From the IMG/VR virus record IMGVR_UViG_3300046713_000202, positions 1-44,650 of that record: DNA of 44,650 nucleotides. One strand, 5' to 3'. The DNA comes from a virus. Position 1 is the stretch's first letter. Each line of letters starts with the position of its first letter. Under the pieces are notes generated by a model, which made no database searches, was not told the origin of the DNA, and saw only the letters and a list, made by a program, of their open reading frames with translations. Positions 23,112 to 32,596 of the stretch are shown piece by piece. Made by a program: the position numbers and the translations under genes.

Positions 23112-24695
23112 ATGGGCACAACCAGGATCTTCCAGAACTCAGATAACTTTGTCAGAGGCGATCTCTCGACTTTAGGCGCCAACTGGGACCAGACCCTAAA
23201 CGCCTTGAACGGTTCTCGAACCGGAATCAAGTCCAATGGCACCTTTGGCGGTGCGGGTGGAATGAGTGAGGGAGCCTGTGCCCGCTGGGTTGGAACCGGA
23301 ACCTTTACCAATGACCAGTATGCTCAGGCGGAAATCGTTGCTGTGGGAGGTTCGATTGTCGGCTTAGGCGTCATCGTGAGAGCCGCTTCAACGACTGACC
23401 TGAATCGAAAGTTCTACGCTTACCAGACCACTAGCGGGGACTTGTACGGAGCCGTGACAACTCGATTGGTCAAAGTCATCGGCAATGGAACGACAGTTAC
23501 AACCACCGTTCTAGCCAGCAGCATCATTGCCTGGGCTACCAATGATATGCTGGAAATCGAGGTCATTGGAACCACGATTCGGGGAATGAAGAACGGCATC
23601 GTTCAGGTCAGTGTTACCGATACAGACCTGTCAACCGGAACGCCTGGCCTGTGGACCTACCAAAATGACATCACCTCGGTAGGTGCCTTTGACTACTGGC
23701 AGGGCGGAAAGCTGATTGCCACTTCAGACCTGCCGATGACTCCGGGTCCAGCAGGAGTCGGAACGATAAGCGGAACTCTGCTAGGGTCAACCTCCCTATC
23801 AGTCACCATGGCCGGAACTGGAAACCTGGCACAAACTTCCAATATTCAGATCACCTCAAGCCACATGGTTGGAACTGGAGCCTTGAGCGGTCCACTCCAA
23901 TACTTTACCAACTCCACCTGCCACATGTACGGTGGCTGGTCGATGGGGACCGTTAAGCTGGCCTGGAATCCCAATACCGAGATAGACCTGGCAGGCTACA
24001 AGATCTACATCGGCACCTCGTCAGGGATCTACAACTATGCCACCTCGCCTTACGTGTCTCCGGTCAACGTGGGCATGGTGCAGACCTTTACCTTCATCCT
24101 GCTTCCAGGCGGGGTGACCTACTACTTCGCGATCACAGCCTTTAACTCAACTGGCCAGGAATCGGCCTTCTCGTCAGAATTGGCAGTTCCCATCGAGACC
24201 TATCATGCCTACTCGATGACCTTGACTGGAACCAACGTGATCTCGGGTTCATCAGCAGGTACGGCTCAACTGGTAGGCAACCTGGTCAATACTGGCCAAC
24301 TGATATTGATTGCTACGGCAACTGGGATGGGTACGTTGTCAGCCTTTGGCCTAGCCAATAAAGCTGGCGCCATGTCTGCCTTCCCCAACCTGGGAGCCAT
24401 GGCTTCAAGTTCAATGACCTTGACGGGTACAGGGGCTTTGATTCGTAACTCTCAAGGCCAGTCTGCTGGAGCCTTAACTGGCACTTTGACAGGAACTCAA
24501 GGCCTGATCATCCCAGGTTCAGCGGCAGGTACTGGAGACATGCAGGGAACCCTGACGGCGACAGGCTACATGTCCATTGTGATTACCGGGCGAGGTGTGA
24601 TGTCCATCCACTCCTTTACCCAGGTAGGAACCGCAGCCAAGCAGTATCGTACCAAGTTACAAGCTGGAGAAGTCCACAGTTCACCGAAGAGGTAG
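23112..24695 (+). CDS. LamG-like / FN3 / GTG-repeat appendage protein (527 aa)
   Basis: A 527-residue appendage protein. Residues about 1-200 resemble a concanavalin/LamG-like sugar-binding sandwich (DNFVRGDLSTLGANWDQTL to a closing FDYWQGGKL). Residues about 280-365 are one FN3 domain (VKLAWNPNTEIDLAGYKIYI, then TYYFAITAFNSTGQESAFSS). Before and after are repeats built on GTGxLS or GTGALx, shared with the protein at 14730-15182. It starts one base after the giant tailspike. Likely a tail fibre or adapter. Confidence 0.7.
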   Translation: MGTTRIFQNSDNFVRGDLSTLGANWDQTLNALNGSRTGIKSNGTFGGAGGMSEGACARWVGTGTFTNDQYAQAEIVAVGGSIVGLGVIVRAASTTDLNRKFYAYQTTSGDLYGAVTTRLVKVIGNGTTVTTTVLASSIIAWATNDMLEIEVIGTTIRGMKNGIVQVSVTDTDLSTGTPGLWTYQNDITSVGAFDYWQGGKLIATSDLPMTPGPAGVGTISGTLLGSTSLSVTMAGTGNLAQTSNIQITSSHMVGTGALSGPLQYFTNSTCHMYGGWSMGTVKLAWNPNTEIDLAGYKIYIGTSSGIYNYATSPYVSPVNVGMVQTFTFILLPGGVTYYFAITAFNSTGQESAFSSELAVPIETYHAYSMTLTGTNVISGSSAGTAQLVGNLVNTGQLILIATATGMGTLSAFGLANKAGAMSAFPNLGAMASSSMTLTGTGALIRNSQGQSAGALTGTLTGTQGLIIPGSAAGTGDMQGTLTATGYMSIVITGRGVMSIHSFTQVGTAAKQYRTKLQAGEVHSSPKR

Positions 24696-24697
24696 CT

Positions 24698-25669
24698 ATG
24701 ATTACCGTGATTAGCGTCTTTGATTTAGAGCCTGGAGAAGTCAGAACCTTTCAGCATGACTGGTCGGACAACGTGGTTTCTCCGTCCACTGTCGATGGCG
24801 TTACCGTAACCGCTACAGACTTGCTGACTGGATTGGATGGCACATCTGACGTAATTGTTGCGACTGACCAGACTGGCAGCATCACTACCGTCACCCTTCA
24901 GAAACTAGTTGGCAAGGGTTCCACCAGCTATGACCTCAAGCTCCAGATGGTCAGGACCGATGGAGAAACCTACATCGACCATTATCTAGTGACTGCTGAC
25001 ATTGACAAGACCATCTATGGATTGGTTGATAGGGCCTTGAGGCTCTTAGGCGTTCGCAACATTGGCACCCGCCTGAGTCCAGAGGAGCAGGAACAGGGCC
25101 TGGAAGGACTAAACACGATGCTGCTGTCCTGGTCAAGTGAGCGGATGCTAGTTCAGTCCACAGTGGTTGATGTGTTCCCTACTGTGGCAGGAACCTCAGC
25201 CTACACGATTGGCCCAGGCGGAAACATCGACACTGTACGGCCTGAACAGATCCTGTCGGGTTACATCGTGTCCAACTCGGTGAGCTTCCCGTTAGCACCC
25301 CTTGGTCCAGAAGGCTTTGACGCCATCCAGTACAAGGACACTACGATGGTTCCGAACAGCTTCTTCTACGACAATGCTGCGCCAATGGCCACGGTGACGT
25401 TAAGCCCGATTCCAGACGCCATTTACACCGTCAGCTTGCGGTCAATCAAAGAGATGACGAACTACTCGACGGTAGCGATTAACCATGGGCTTGAAGGCGA
25501 CTACGAGAATGCCGTGAGCTATAACCTGGCCATCCACCTTGCCCCAAAGTACGGAATGAATGCGGCTCCAGAAGTGGTAGCGATTGCAGCCCAGTCTGCC
25601 AGCCGCCTGATTAACGAGCGGTTCGGAAAGCTCGATGCCACCCTGGATGCTGGGTTACTGGTGTCTTGA
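24698..25669 (+). CDS. P22 gp4-like head-tail adaptor with extra N-terminal domain
   Basis: A 323-residue protein. Residues about 108-320 match the P22 gp4 / tail-accessory pattern: YGLVDRALRLLGVRNIGTRL, then EEQEQGLEGLNTMLLSWSSE, DVFPTVAGTSAYTIGPGGN, and a C-terminal NLAIHLAPKYGMNAAPEVV helix. gp4 closes the portal exit and starts tail assembly. The first ~105 residues are an added beta-sandwich (LEPGEVRTFQHDWSD onward) that looks like a head-tail-type Ig domain, so this is a fusion compared with compact P22 gp4. Confidence 0.82.
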   Translation: MITVISVFDLEPGEVRTFQHDWSDNVVSPSTVDGVTVTATDLLTGLDGTSDVIVATDQTGSITTVTLQKLVGKGSTSYDLKLQMVRTDGETYIDHYLVTADIDKTIYGLVDRALRLLGVRNIGTRLSPEEQEQGLEGLNTMLLSWSSERMLVQSTVVDVFPTVAGTSAYTIGPGGNIDTVRPEQILSGYIVSNSVSFPLAPLGPEGFDAIQYKDTTMVPNSFFYDNAAPMATVTLSPIPDAIYTVSLRSIKEMTNYSTVAINHGLEGDYENAVSYNLAIHLAPKYGMNAAPEVVAIAAQSASRLINERFGKLDATLDAGLLVS

Positions 25670-25670
25670 C

Positions 25671-27092
25671 ATGACGATGGAAACCAAGAAGATCAACTTT
25701 GGAAAGCCTGCGGTAGTGGACTCGGTGGAGTTAGGCCAGACCGATGCCCAGTCACTGTACGAAGGCTATCAGGATGAGTTTGGGTGTTACGTGAAGCGGC
25801 CTGGACTCACGCTGTTTGCCACATTGCCTAAAGCAGCCAAGGTGGATGGCATCTACGAGTCCATCGCAGGCACAGTGATAGCAGTCTGTTCAGGTCAACC
25901 CTACACCCTAGCTGTCAACGGCAGTTCAACCGCCTGGACAGGAACCAAGCTCACGGCTGGCAACCCCGTGATCTTTACCGAAGACCTATCCAACATCTTC
26001 GCAGCGCATGGCGGGAAGATCACGAAGCTAGTCCAGACAACTAAGGTGGCCTCTGACCTGGCAGGTAACTCGCCTCAAGCGGGCGTCACCCACATCATCT
26101 TCAAGGATCGATATCTCCTGTGTAACGGAACCGACAGCCTGGTAGGCGACCAGTTCTTCAGCGACGATCAGGTCAACGCCTACAGTGCTTCTAACAGTTG
26201 GGAAGTGTTCAACAATGAGGAGAACGCAGATCCCTTGACAGCTGTGGCCGAGAAGTGGGGAGAGACTCTGTCAATGGGGCCAGAATCAATCGAATTCGTG
26301 GAAGATGACGGGATCACGCCATGGGCCAAGATGGCTGTACCACCTCCTGGTGTTGGACTGCTAGCACCCTACAGCATCGTAGATTTAGGAAGCACGTTCT
26401 ACTTTCTATCCGTCTATGACCGGGCCCCCAGGATTGTGCGCCTCGAGAACAGGTCAATCCGAGCCATCAGTTATCCGATAGACCCCTTGATCTCAACTAC
26501 CACAGCGCCATTCTCCCAGGGGTTTGGCTTAACTATCAATCGCATCCCGTTCTATGTGGTGACTAACCAGATAGATGGATTCACCCTGGTCTACAACGCG
26601 CTTCAAAACACCTGGAGCCAGTTTGCCAGCTGGAATGGAAGCGCCTACGACTTCTATCCTTGCAACACCACGCGCTACATCAAGGGCTGGAACACTACGC
26701 TGATCGGAGACACAGCCGCCACAGGCAAGATCTGGACTCTAGACGGACTGACTGACGATGGAGACCCCATCCGGTTTGAACTGACGAGCGGCAACACCTC
26801 ATGGGGAACTGACCGACGCAAGCGGTCTGCCAAGCTCCTGTTCAAGTGCAAGCGTGGCCAGTCAGCCGATATCTCTGAACCCTACTTCAAGGTCCAGTTC
26901 AATGACGATGGCAAGGGCTGGTCGGAACCCAGGCGGGTCAGCCTGGGCTTTGCGGATGACTTGAGTTTCTATGGGGTGCTCTACCAGTGTGGAACCTATC
27001 GCCAGCGGCAGTATCGGGTGGTGCATGACGACGTGAAATCTGACTTCATCTTGGTCTCGGCAGAAGAGACCTTCGAGGTGCTAACCAACTAG
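25671..27092 (+). CDS. P22 gp10-like tail hub / DNA-stabilisation protein
   Basis: A 473-residue beta-rich protein following the gp4-like gene, as in P22-type tails. The N terminus has FGKPAVVDSVELGQTDAQSL, then YEGYQDEFGCYVKRPGLTLF, the start typical of gp10-like packaged-DNA stabilisation proteins. The rest shows propeller-like strands. It should form the tail hub beneath the adaptor. Start ATG 25671 (ATG 25677 also possible), one base after the previous TGA. The assignment rests on order and motif. Confidence 0.78.
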   Translation: MTMETKKINFGKPAVVDSVELGQTDAQSLYEGYQDEFGCYVKRPGLTLFATLPKAAKVDGIYESIAGTVIAVCSGQPYTLAVNGSSTAWTGTKLTAGNPVIFTEDLSNIFAAHGGKITKLVQTTKVASDLAGNSPQAGVTHIIFKDRYLLCNGTDSLVGDQFFSDDQVNAYSASNSWEVFNNEENADPLTAVAEKWGETLSMGPESIEFVEDDGITPWAKMAVPPPGVGLLAPYSIVDLGSTFYFLSVYDRAPRIVRLENRSIRAISYPIDPLISTTTAPFSQGFGLTINRIPFYVVTNQIDGFTLVYNALQNTWSQFASWNGSAYDFYPCNTTRYIKGWNTTLIGDTAATGKIWTLDGLTDDGDPIRFELTSGNTSWGTDRRKRSAKLLFKCKRGQSADISEPYFKVQFNDDGKGWSEPRRVSLGFADDLSFYGVLYQCGTYRQRQYRVVHDDVKSDFILVSAEETFEVLTN

Positions 27093-27440
27093 ATGTCCTT
27101 CATCACCGTTAAACACACGCTCGCCAACACGGCCGAATACTGGATCGGCAAGGTCTACTACAACCTGGAGATCTTCTATGGCGGGATGACCGGAGGCGGC
27201 TTTGTCGAGCGCAAACAGGTCATCTCAAGCCAGGTGATTACGCCACCGCGAACCACTGACTTCCGCGAGATAGAGACCTTTAACCGCCTCGTCAGTAAGC
27301 GGGTCTACAACTTGATCCAGTTCAGTCAAGGCATCGGAATTGCGCCCATACAGAACCCAACCACTAGTGCAGGATATTGGATTGAAAGGAAAATACCATG
27401 GCAACTGGGGTTATCACTAAGGTCACGGCGGTCGGCTTAA
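27093..27440 (+). CDS. Hypothetical tail-cluster protein (115 aa)
   Basis: A 115-residue protein that starts directly after the preceding TAG, with GAGGTG upstream. It contains KVYYNLEIFYGGMTGGGFVE and VSKRVYNLIQFSQGIG. The last ~14 codons (basic: LSLRSRRSA) overlap the next gene in a different frame. Function unknown; probably a tail component by position. Confidence 0.6.
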   Translation: MSFITVKHTLANTAEYWIGKVYYNLEIFYGGMTGGGFVERKQVISSQVITPPRTTDFREIETFNRLVSKRVYNLIQFSQGIGIAPIQNPTTSAGYWIERKIPWQLGLSLRSRRSA

Positions 27441-27751
27441 TCTTAGACTCTGAGACGACGCTTTACACGGTTCCAACCGGATTGCAGCTCATCCATGTGG
27501 ATGCCACTTTCTGCAACACACACGCCTCGACAGACGATGCGTTTGACCTGCATTATGTTCCATCAGGCGGAAGCCGAGGGGCCAGCAACCAGATCGTTAA
27601 GGGTCTGACCGGAGTATCCAGTCTACGTGCAGGAGACACTGGCTTCCTGTCAAATGACCCGATGCTTGCGGCTGGAGACACCATTCGAGCTATAGCGGCT
27701 ACAACCAACCTAATTGCTTACCGATTAGGCCTTGTGCTGGAGGAACTATGA
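27398..27751 (+). CDS. Small virion protein, tail-associated type (117 aa)
   Basis: A 117-residue beta-rich protein with the layout TLYTVPTGLQLIHVDATFCN, FDLHYVPSGGSRGASNQIV, and MLAAGDTIRAIAATTNLIAY at the end. Together these resemble a common class of small phage structural proteins predicted to be jelly-roll-like. AAAGGA precedes the ATG. Its end overlaps the next start as ATGA (27748-27751). Confidence 0.7.
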   Translation: MATGVITKVTAVGLILDSETTLYTVPTGLQLIHVDATFCNTHASTDDAFDLHYVPSGGSRGASNQIVKGLTGVSSLRAGDTGFLSNDPMLAAGDTIRAIAATTNLIAYRLGLVLEEL

Positions 27752-28032
27752 GCGGATTTCAAACCATTGGCCGGTCAACCCATATTAAGAACATTCAGAG
27801 AGGCAGTGTCGTGGTGACTTCTGCTGCGGTAACCGCCACAGCTTCTATAACCAGCGTCAACAGGGCATTATCTGAGATATTCAACTTGGGCGCCAGGTTC
27901 AGCTCTGCCGGTACGGCTTGGAGCGGTGGAACGATAGACTTTGTTAATGATACCACCGTAGTAGGTGCTGGCATCGCCGCCGGAGCAGCCACGATCACCA
28001 TTCAATTTCAAGTAACGGAATACTACAGCTAG
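27748..28032 (+). CDS. Small tail-cluster protein (94 aa)
   Basis: A 94-residue Ala/Thr/Ser-rich protein of alternating strands (GSVVVTSAAVTATASITSVN, ending ATITIQFQVTEYYS). Probably a single beta-sandwich, coupled by ATGA to the preceding gene. The pair likely forms part of the tail or its fibres. No direct match recognised. Confidence 0.6.
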   Translation: MSGFQTIGRSTHIKNIQRGSVVVTSAAVTATASITSVNRALSEIFNLGARFSSAGTAWSGGTIDFVNDTTVVGAGIAAGAATITIQFQVTEYYS

Positions 28033-28044
28033 GGGGAGGCTACC

Positions 28045-31000
28045 ATGCCAGATTGGAATGCACTTATTAACGCAGCCGTACCGGTTGCTTCAACAGTAAT
28101 CGGTGGCATTGGTGCCCAGCAAGCCCAAGGCAAGGGAATCCAGCTCTCGCAGGATGCGCTGAATCAGGCTAAAGCTGAAGCTGCGGCGGCTTACGGGCAG
28201 GGTGGTTCTGACGCGGCGAATGCTTTGGGAACGGCTAACCAGAACAGCCAGAATGCATTGAACTGGGGCTATGGTCAGGCGGGCAATGCGCTGGCCACCG
28301 GGTTTAACCAAGCCAACCAGTATGGACAGTGGGGATATCAGCAAGGACGGGCAGACCGGGCAACTGGGTTGTCCAACTCTCTGGGTGCACTAGGCACTGG
28401 TTACGGTAACGCGTTTAACATCCTCAACCCCTATGCACAGTCTGGGGTCCAGGCGTTAAACCAGGCAAACAACCTGATCTTTGGCAAGGGAACTCCAGGT
28501 GGTGGTGGAATGCCGCAGGTAAACCCCATGCCACAGGGCCAGACAGCGCCACAGATTCCGATGCCCTCTATGCCTAACTTCCAGGCTCCAGGCGGGATGC
28601 CCCAGGGAATGATCAAGCAGAACTCTCTGGCTACAGGGGCAGGAGGTGCCACAGGTTCAGCCTTGGGTAATCAGAATGTAGCGGCTGGATTGGCCAGCAT
28701 TCCAGACCAGAGTGGAACCGCTCTGGCCAACCAAGGAATGCAGCAATCTGGCATCAGAACCGGAGTGGGAGCCTTGGCAGGCTTAGGCGGTATCAGCGTA
28801 GCGATGGCAGCCATCCCGGCTCTTGCAGCGGTGCCCTTCATTGGTCCAATCATGGCTGGTGTTGGAGCCTTAGTTGCCAAGCTGTGGAACAACCACAACC
28901 CAGACAAGACCTGGGCTTCTAACGCGATCAACGATGTTGGCCTAGCAGTCTGGGGTCCGCAGCGGGACGGTAACGGGGGAATCTTGGGAGAGGTCAAGTC
29001 AGGAAAGCTAACGGCTGACCAGGGAATCGCGGCTTATCAAGCTCTCTACCAAGGCTGGATTAACGCCATGCACACGGCTGGAGTGGATCAATCCATCATC
29101 GACAGGTCAGTCCAGTCTCAGGGGCAGTATTGGGCGACTACACCAGACATCATCAGGCAGGCCGCTGCTCAGGCACCACAAGGTCAACAGGGTGGTTCTA
29201 CTCCACCAGCAGGTGGAAACGCCCTAGCCAGTGGACCTACCCGTGGAGCAGGCGGCTATGCCATGGGAGGTCAGGTTCCAGGCCAGGATCAGGGCACTGA
29301 CACGGTGCCTGCGATGTTGCGTGGTGGCGAGTTTGTGATGACCCCAGAGGCTGTGCGCCACTTCGGAGTGGCCAAACTCCAGCAGATGAATGACGCAGGC
29401 AAGCAGAATTCCCTGTCCAACCCTCAGCACTTTGCTACTGGTGGAACCGTTGCGCCATATGACCCGACTAATCCAAACAAGGTCCAGGACTGGACACAGC
29501 AGTTAGACCCGACAGGCCAGTTACCTGCAGGTTACTCCAGCTACACGCAAGGCTATGACCCAGTTAAGCAACAGTGGCAGTACAACCCGAATACTGGAGC
29601 GGCTTATACAGGGGGTGATACGCGAGGGGTTGCAGCGCCCTATGTGGCTCCTCCAGCGACAACTGCTCCAGCAGGAGCGCCCAAGGCTGGTGACCCGAAC
29701 TATTACAAGTATACATCCACAGGTGGTGCAGCTTATCAGATGCCAGCGGCTACGGTGCCGACGAATACCACAACCCCAACAGCAGGAACAGCTGGTCAGG
29801 GTGGTACCTCTGGCGGAAGGAATACCAATCTGCCAACGACCAATTCACTGACTCAGACCACTGGCACGGTTCCAGCCAGCCGAAGCACAACGGGTAACTC
29901 TAGTGGCGTACCTCCTGCTCCATCTACACCAACAGCCGGAGGAAGTCGCAACGCTGGTCTGTCTGCTAGTCAAGGCAATGTCTGGCATCAGGCTCCCCAG
30001 GTTCAAGCAGCGGCACCTCCACCGATTGGCCCAGGAGTAGCTCCAGCAGGTCCAGGCTTGTCAGCCGGTGGTGCTAGGAATGCCCTGCTGCCTACGGCTC
30101 CTACAGTAGGTGGAACGGTGGCACCTCCAGTGACGCCACCAGGTGGTGCCGGAGACTTTTCTCCTCCCACTGGACCAGGAACCGGACCTCAGCAAAACAT
30201 CTACACGCGAGACATTAACGGACAAAACTATTACTGGGATTCAGTGGCTGGAAAGTGGTTGCCAAATACAGCTATGGGAATTACTGACCCTTCATTTCAG
30301 GGTGCTGGCAATGGCTATACCACTCCCGGCGGTGCAGGCAACTCAACTACCGGAACAACCCAGTTTCCCTCCAACTGGAACGCCAACAACGCCCCGATGC
30401 CCGATGTTCTAAACATGCAGGGAGCCAACGGTGCGAGCTACGAGACCTCACCACTCTACCAATGGCAGTTGCAGCAAGGCGAGAAAAATATCAACAGGGC
30501 TCTGGAGGCTCGCGGTAGACAGAACAGTAGCTACGGACTCAATACCCTGGCCAACTTCTACAACTCGCTGGGAGCCAATGAAGCTCAGAACAACTATAAC
30601 CGGACGTTCCAGATGGCTCAGTTGGGCTTACAGGCATCCAGTCAGCAGGCCAACCAGCAGGCAGCCTACGGTGGAGCAGCCAGCCAGCTCTACCAGTCAG
30701 CCTCTCAAGGTGATGCAGCCAGTGCCCAGCAACTAGCCACCCAGATGGGAGTCAACTCGACCCAGTATGCTCAACTCCTGTCAGCCCTAACCAGCAAGTA
30801 CGCAGGTGACACCTCTCAGGCGCAGCAGGCTCTTGGTACAGCACTAGCCCAACTCTCCATGTGGCAAGCCAGTGGCAATGCACAGAACACCTGGAACTGG
30901 GCGAACCCGTACTCAGGAAATGCCATTGCGGGTGGAGCAAACAATGCCATGCTGCCTTATGCACTCGGCAATCAAGGGGCTGCTTACCAGCAACTGTTAC

Positions 31001-31074
31001 AGGCGCTTGGAATAGGGGGTAGTGGACAATTCACAGAACAGGGGACCGGTTCACTGTTCCCGCCACAGCGATAG
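28045..31074 (+). CDS. Large internal / ejection-type virion protein (1009 aa)
   Basis: A 1009-residue Gln/Gly/Ala/Pro-rich protein. An N-terminal hydrophobic helix (about 8-25) leads into Gln/Asn/Ala-rich helical repeats. About 245-275 is a hydrophobic membrane-insertion-like stretch. About 400-440 contains GGQVPGQDQGTDTVPAMLRG then GEFVMTPEAVRHFG, a motif seen in phage tail/injection proteins. The middle is Pro/Thr/Gly-rich linker, and the C-terminal 250 residues are helical and Gln-rich. By position after gp4/gp10 it corresponds to the DNA-ejection proteins of P22-like phages. No muramidase motif was found. Confidence 0.7.
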   Translation: MPDWNALINAAVPVASTVIGGIGAQQAQGKGIQLSQDALNQAKAEAAAAYGQGGSDAANALGTANQNSQNALNWGYGQAGNALATGFNQANQYGQWGYQQGRADRATGLSNSLGALGTGYGNAFNILNPYAQSGVQALNQANNLIFGKGTPGGGGMPQVNPMPQGQTAPQIPMPSMPNFQAPGGMPQGMIKQNSLATGAGGATGSALGNQNVAAGLASIPDQSGTALANQGMQQSGIRTGVGALAGLGGISVAMAAIPALAAVPFIGPIMAGVGALVAKLWNNHNPDKTWASNAINDVGLAVWGPQRDGNGGILGEVKSGKLTADQGIAAYQALYQGWINAMHTAGVDQSIIDRSVQSQGQYWATTPDIIRQAAAQAPQGQQGGSTPPAGGNALASGPTRGAGGYAMGGQVPGQDQGTDTVPAMLRGGEFVMTPEAVRHFGVAKLQQMNDAGKQNSLSNPQHFATGGTVAPYDPTNPNKVQDWTQQLDPTGQLPAGYSSYTQGYDPVKQQWQYNPNTGAAYTGGDTRGVAAPYVAPPATTAPAGAPKAGDPNYYKYTSTGGAAYQMPAATVPTNTTTPTAGTAGQGGTSGGRNTNLPTTNSLTQTTGTVPASRSTTGNSSGVPPAPSTPTAGGSRNAGLSASQGNVWHQAPQVQAAAPPPIGPGVAPAGPGLSAGGARNALLPTAPTVGGTVAPPVTPPGGAGDFSPPTGPGTGPQQNIYTRDINGQNYYWDSVAGKWLPNTAMGITDPSFQGAGNGYTTPGGAGNSTTGTTQFPSNWNANNAPMPDVLNMQGANGASYETSPLYQWQLQQGEKNINRALEARGRQNSSYGLNTLANFYNSLGANEAQNNYNRTFQMAQLGLQASSQQANQQAAYGGAASQLYQSASQGDAASAQQLATQMGVNSTQYAQLLSALTSKYAGDTSQAQQALGTALAQLSMWQASGNAQNTWNWANPYSGNAIAGGANNAMLPYALGNQGAAYQQLLQALGIGGSGQFTEQGTGSLFPPQR

Positions 31075-31084
31075 GAGACTTTAG

Positions 31085-32596
31085 ATGCCACAACTATTCG
31101 ACTATTCAGGAATCGGCCAGAACTATCTGCGAGATCAGGCACTTCAGCAGGAGATCGAGCAGCGGAAGAAGTCGTTTCCGATCAGTAATGCTCTCGCTAG
31201 TGCCCAGCTTCAGGACTATCTGAGAAACCAGCAGGACACAGCTGCTATCCGGCAGACTGCCCAGCAGAACAATCAGATGACCGTAAATCCTGAACCTCCA
31301 AAGCCAGATGCCTTTGGCAATATGCAGCTTAACCAGTCAGGTGCTCCCAACCAGACCGAGAACACCATCGTGGCTGTCTTCAAGAAGTACATCTCCCAAG
31401 GCAAGATTAAGGAAGCCACCGATACTCTAGATACTTACACTAAGCCCATGTTGCTCTCAGGCAATGTAGACGAAGCAGCACGGGTCAGCAGCAGGGCGCT
31501 CGGTGTTCCACTGATTCCAACTCCAGACCGAAAAGATATCATGATTGCTCCGGCTGGTTCGATGGGTTACAACCTGAAGACCGGAAAGACAGAGTTTACG
31601 GTTCCCAACAAGCCGGAAAACCTGACCGGTGCCGACTATGAAGAACAACGGCGCAAGGCCTGGCTAGTTGCTCATCCTGGCAAGACCGATATGGACTACA
31701 ACAAGGAAGTTGCCAAGTCCAAGGATACTCATCCAGCCGGTGTTCCCATCAAGTCTGAAAATCTAGGGAATGTGGTTCGCAACTATTATGCAGATGGAAC
31801 AACCAAAGATGAGAAGGTCGGAGTCTCGCCAAATACTCAAGTCAGGGTTAATGTCCAGCAGCCAGAATTAGGCGGTGACACAATTCAGATTCTAGCTTCA
31901 GACTGGTACACTTCTGGCCAAGCTCCTTTTGTTGCGAGAACTCCAGCAGCTATCCATGCCCTTGACCAAGTGGCCAAAGAGGTTAAGCGCCAGCATCCTG
32001 ATTGGAACCCAGCCATAACTAGAGCCAATTACGGAGCCGACAAGAGTTCTCTTGCGTCAATTCAGAAGTCCACTGATGCCATCAACTCGTTTGAAACAAC
32101 CGCTCTTAAGAATGCCGACCTGATGATGGGGTTTGCCCAGAAGTTGACCGATACCAAGTCTCCCATTGTGAATCGCTACATTCGTGACTGGCAATCCGTT
32201 GCAGCCGGTGATCCCAATGTCAGGTCATTTGAGGCAGCCAGAAGGGTGTTTGCTAACGAAGTAGCGAAGATTACGAGCAACCCCAATATGTCTGGTGTGT
32301 TGACCAATGAGGCCCGCCAGGAGATTGATAAGATTGTGTCTGGGGATGTGACTCTTCCACAGCTACAGTCGATTGTGTCTACATTGAAGAAGGATATGGA
32401 GAACAGGCGCACCTCTCTAAACTCTCAGATTGGTGAGATCAAAGGACGGATTAGCGGGACTACTCCGACCCATCCAGCCGATGCATCCGGTGGAGGTGGT
32501 GGCACATTCACTGTCAACGATCCTAACGGCAAGCCTCACTACTTTACCACCCAGCAGGATGCCGACAACTTCAAGAAGGCTATCGGAGCGCAATAA
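31085..32596 (+). CDS. Internal virion protein, helical (503 aa)
   Basis: A 503-residue protein, second of three large late proteins. The N terminus is helical and Gln/Arg-rich. A conserved-looking region at about 320-460 (SPIVNRYIRDWQSVAAGDPN, then SFEAARRVFANEVAKITS, ending in a KDMENRRTSLNSQIGEIKGR coiled coil) resembles internal virion proteins of diverse podoviruses. AGGAG lies upstream of ATG 31085. It shares a base with the next start (TAATG). Ejection role inferred. Confidence 0.65.
   Translation: MPQLFDYSGIGQNYLRDQALQQEIEQRKKSFPISNALASAQLQDYLRNQQDTAAIRQTAQQNNQMTVNPEPPKPDAFGNMQLNQSGAPNQTENTIVAVFKKYISQGKIKEATDTLDTYTKPMLLSGNVDEAARVSSRALGVPLIPTPDRKDIMIAPAGSMGYNLKTGKTEFTVPNKPENLTGADYEEQRRKAWLVAHPGKTDMDYNKEVAKSKDTHPAGVPIKSENLGNVVRNYYADGTTKDEKVGVSPNTQVRVNVQQPELGGDTIQILASDWYTSGQAPFVARTPAAIHALDQVAKEVKRQHPDWNPAITRANYGADKSSLASIQKSTDAINSFETTALKNADLMMGFAQKLTDTKSPIVNRYIRDWQSVAAGDPNVRSFEAARRVFANEVAKITSNPNMSGVLTNEARQEIDKIVSGDVTLPQLQSIVSTLKKDMENRRTSLNSQIGEIKGRISGTTPTHPADASGGGGGTFTVNDPNGKPHYFTTQQDADNFKKAIGAQ

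Noticed and set aside
27093-27751. Programmed frameshift between the 115- and 117-residue tail genes
   Set aside because: The second gene has its own AAAGGA site and ATG, there is no slippery heptamer in the 43-bp overlap, and the products look like separate proteins.
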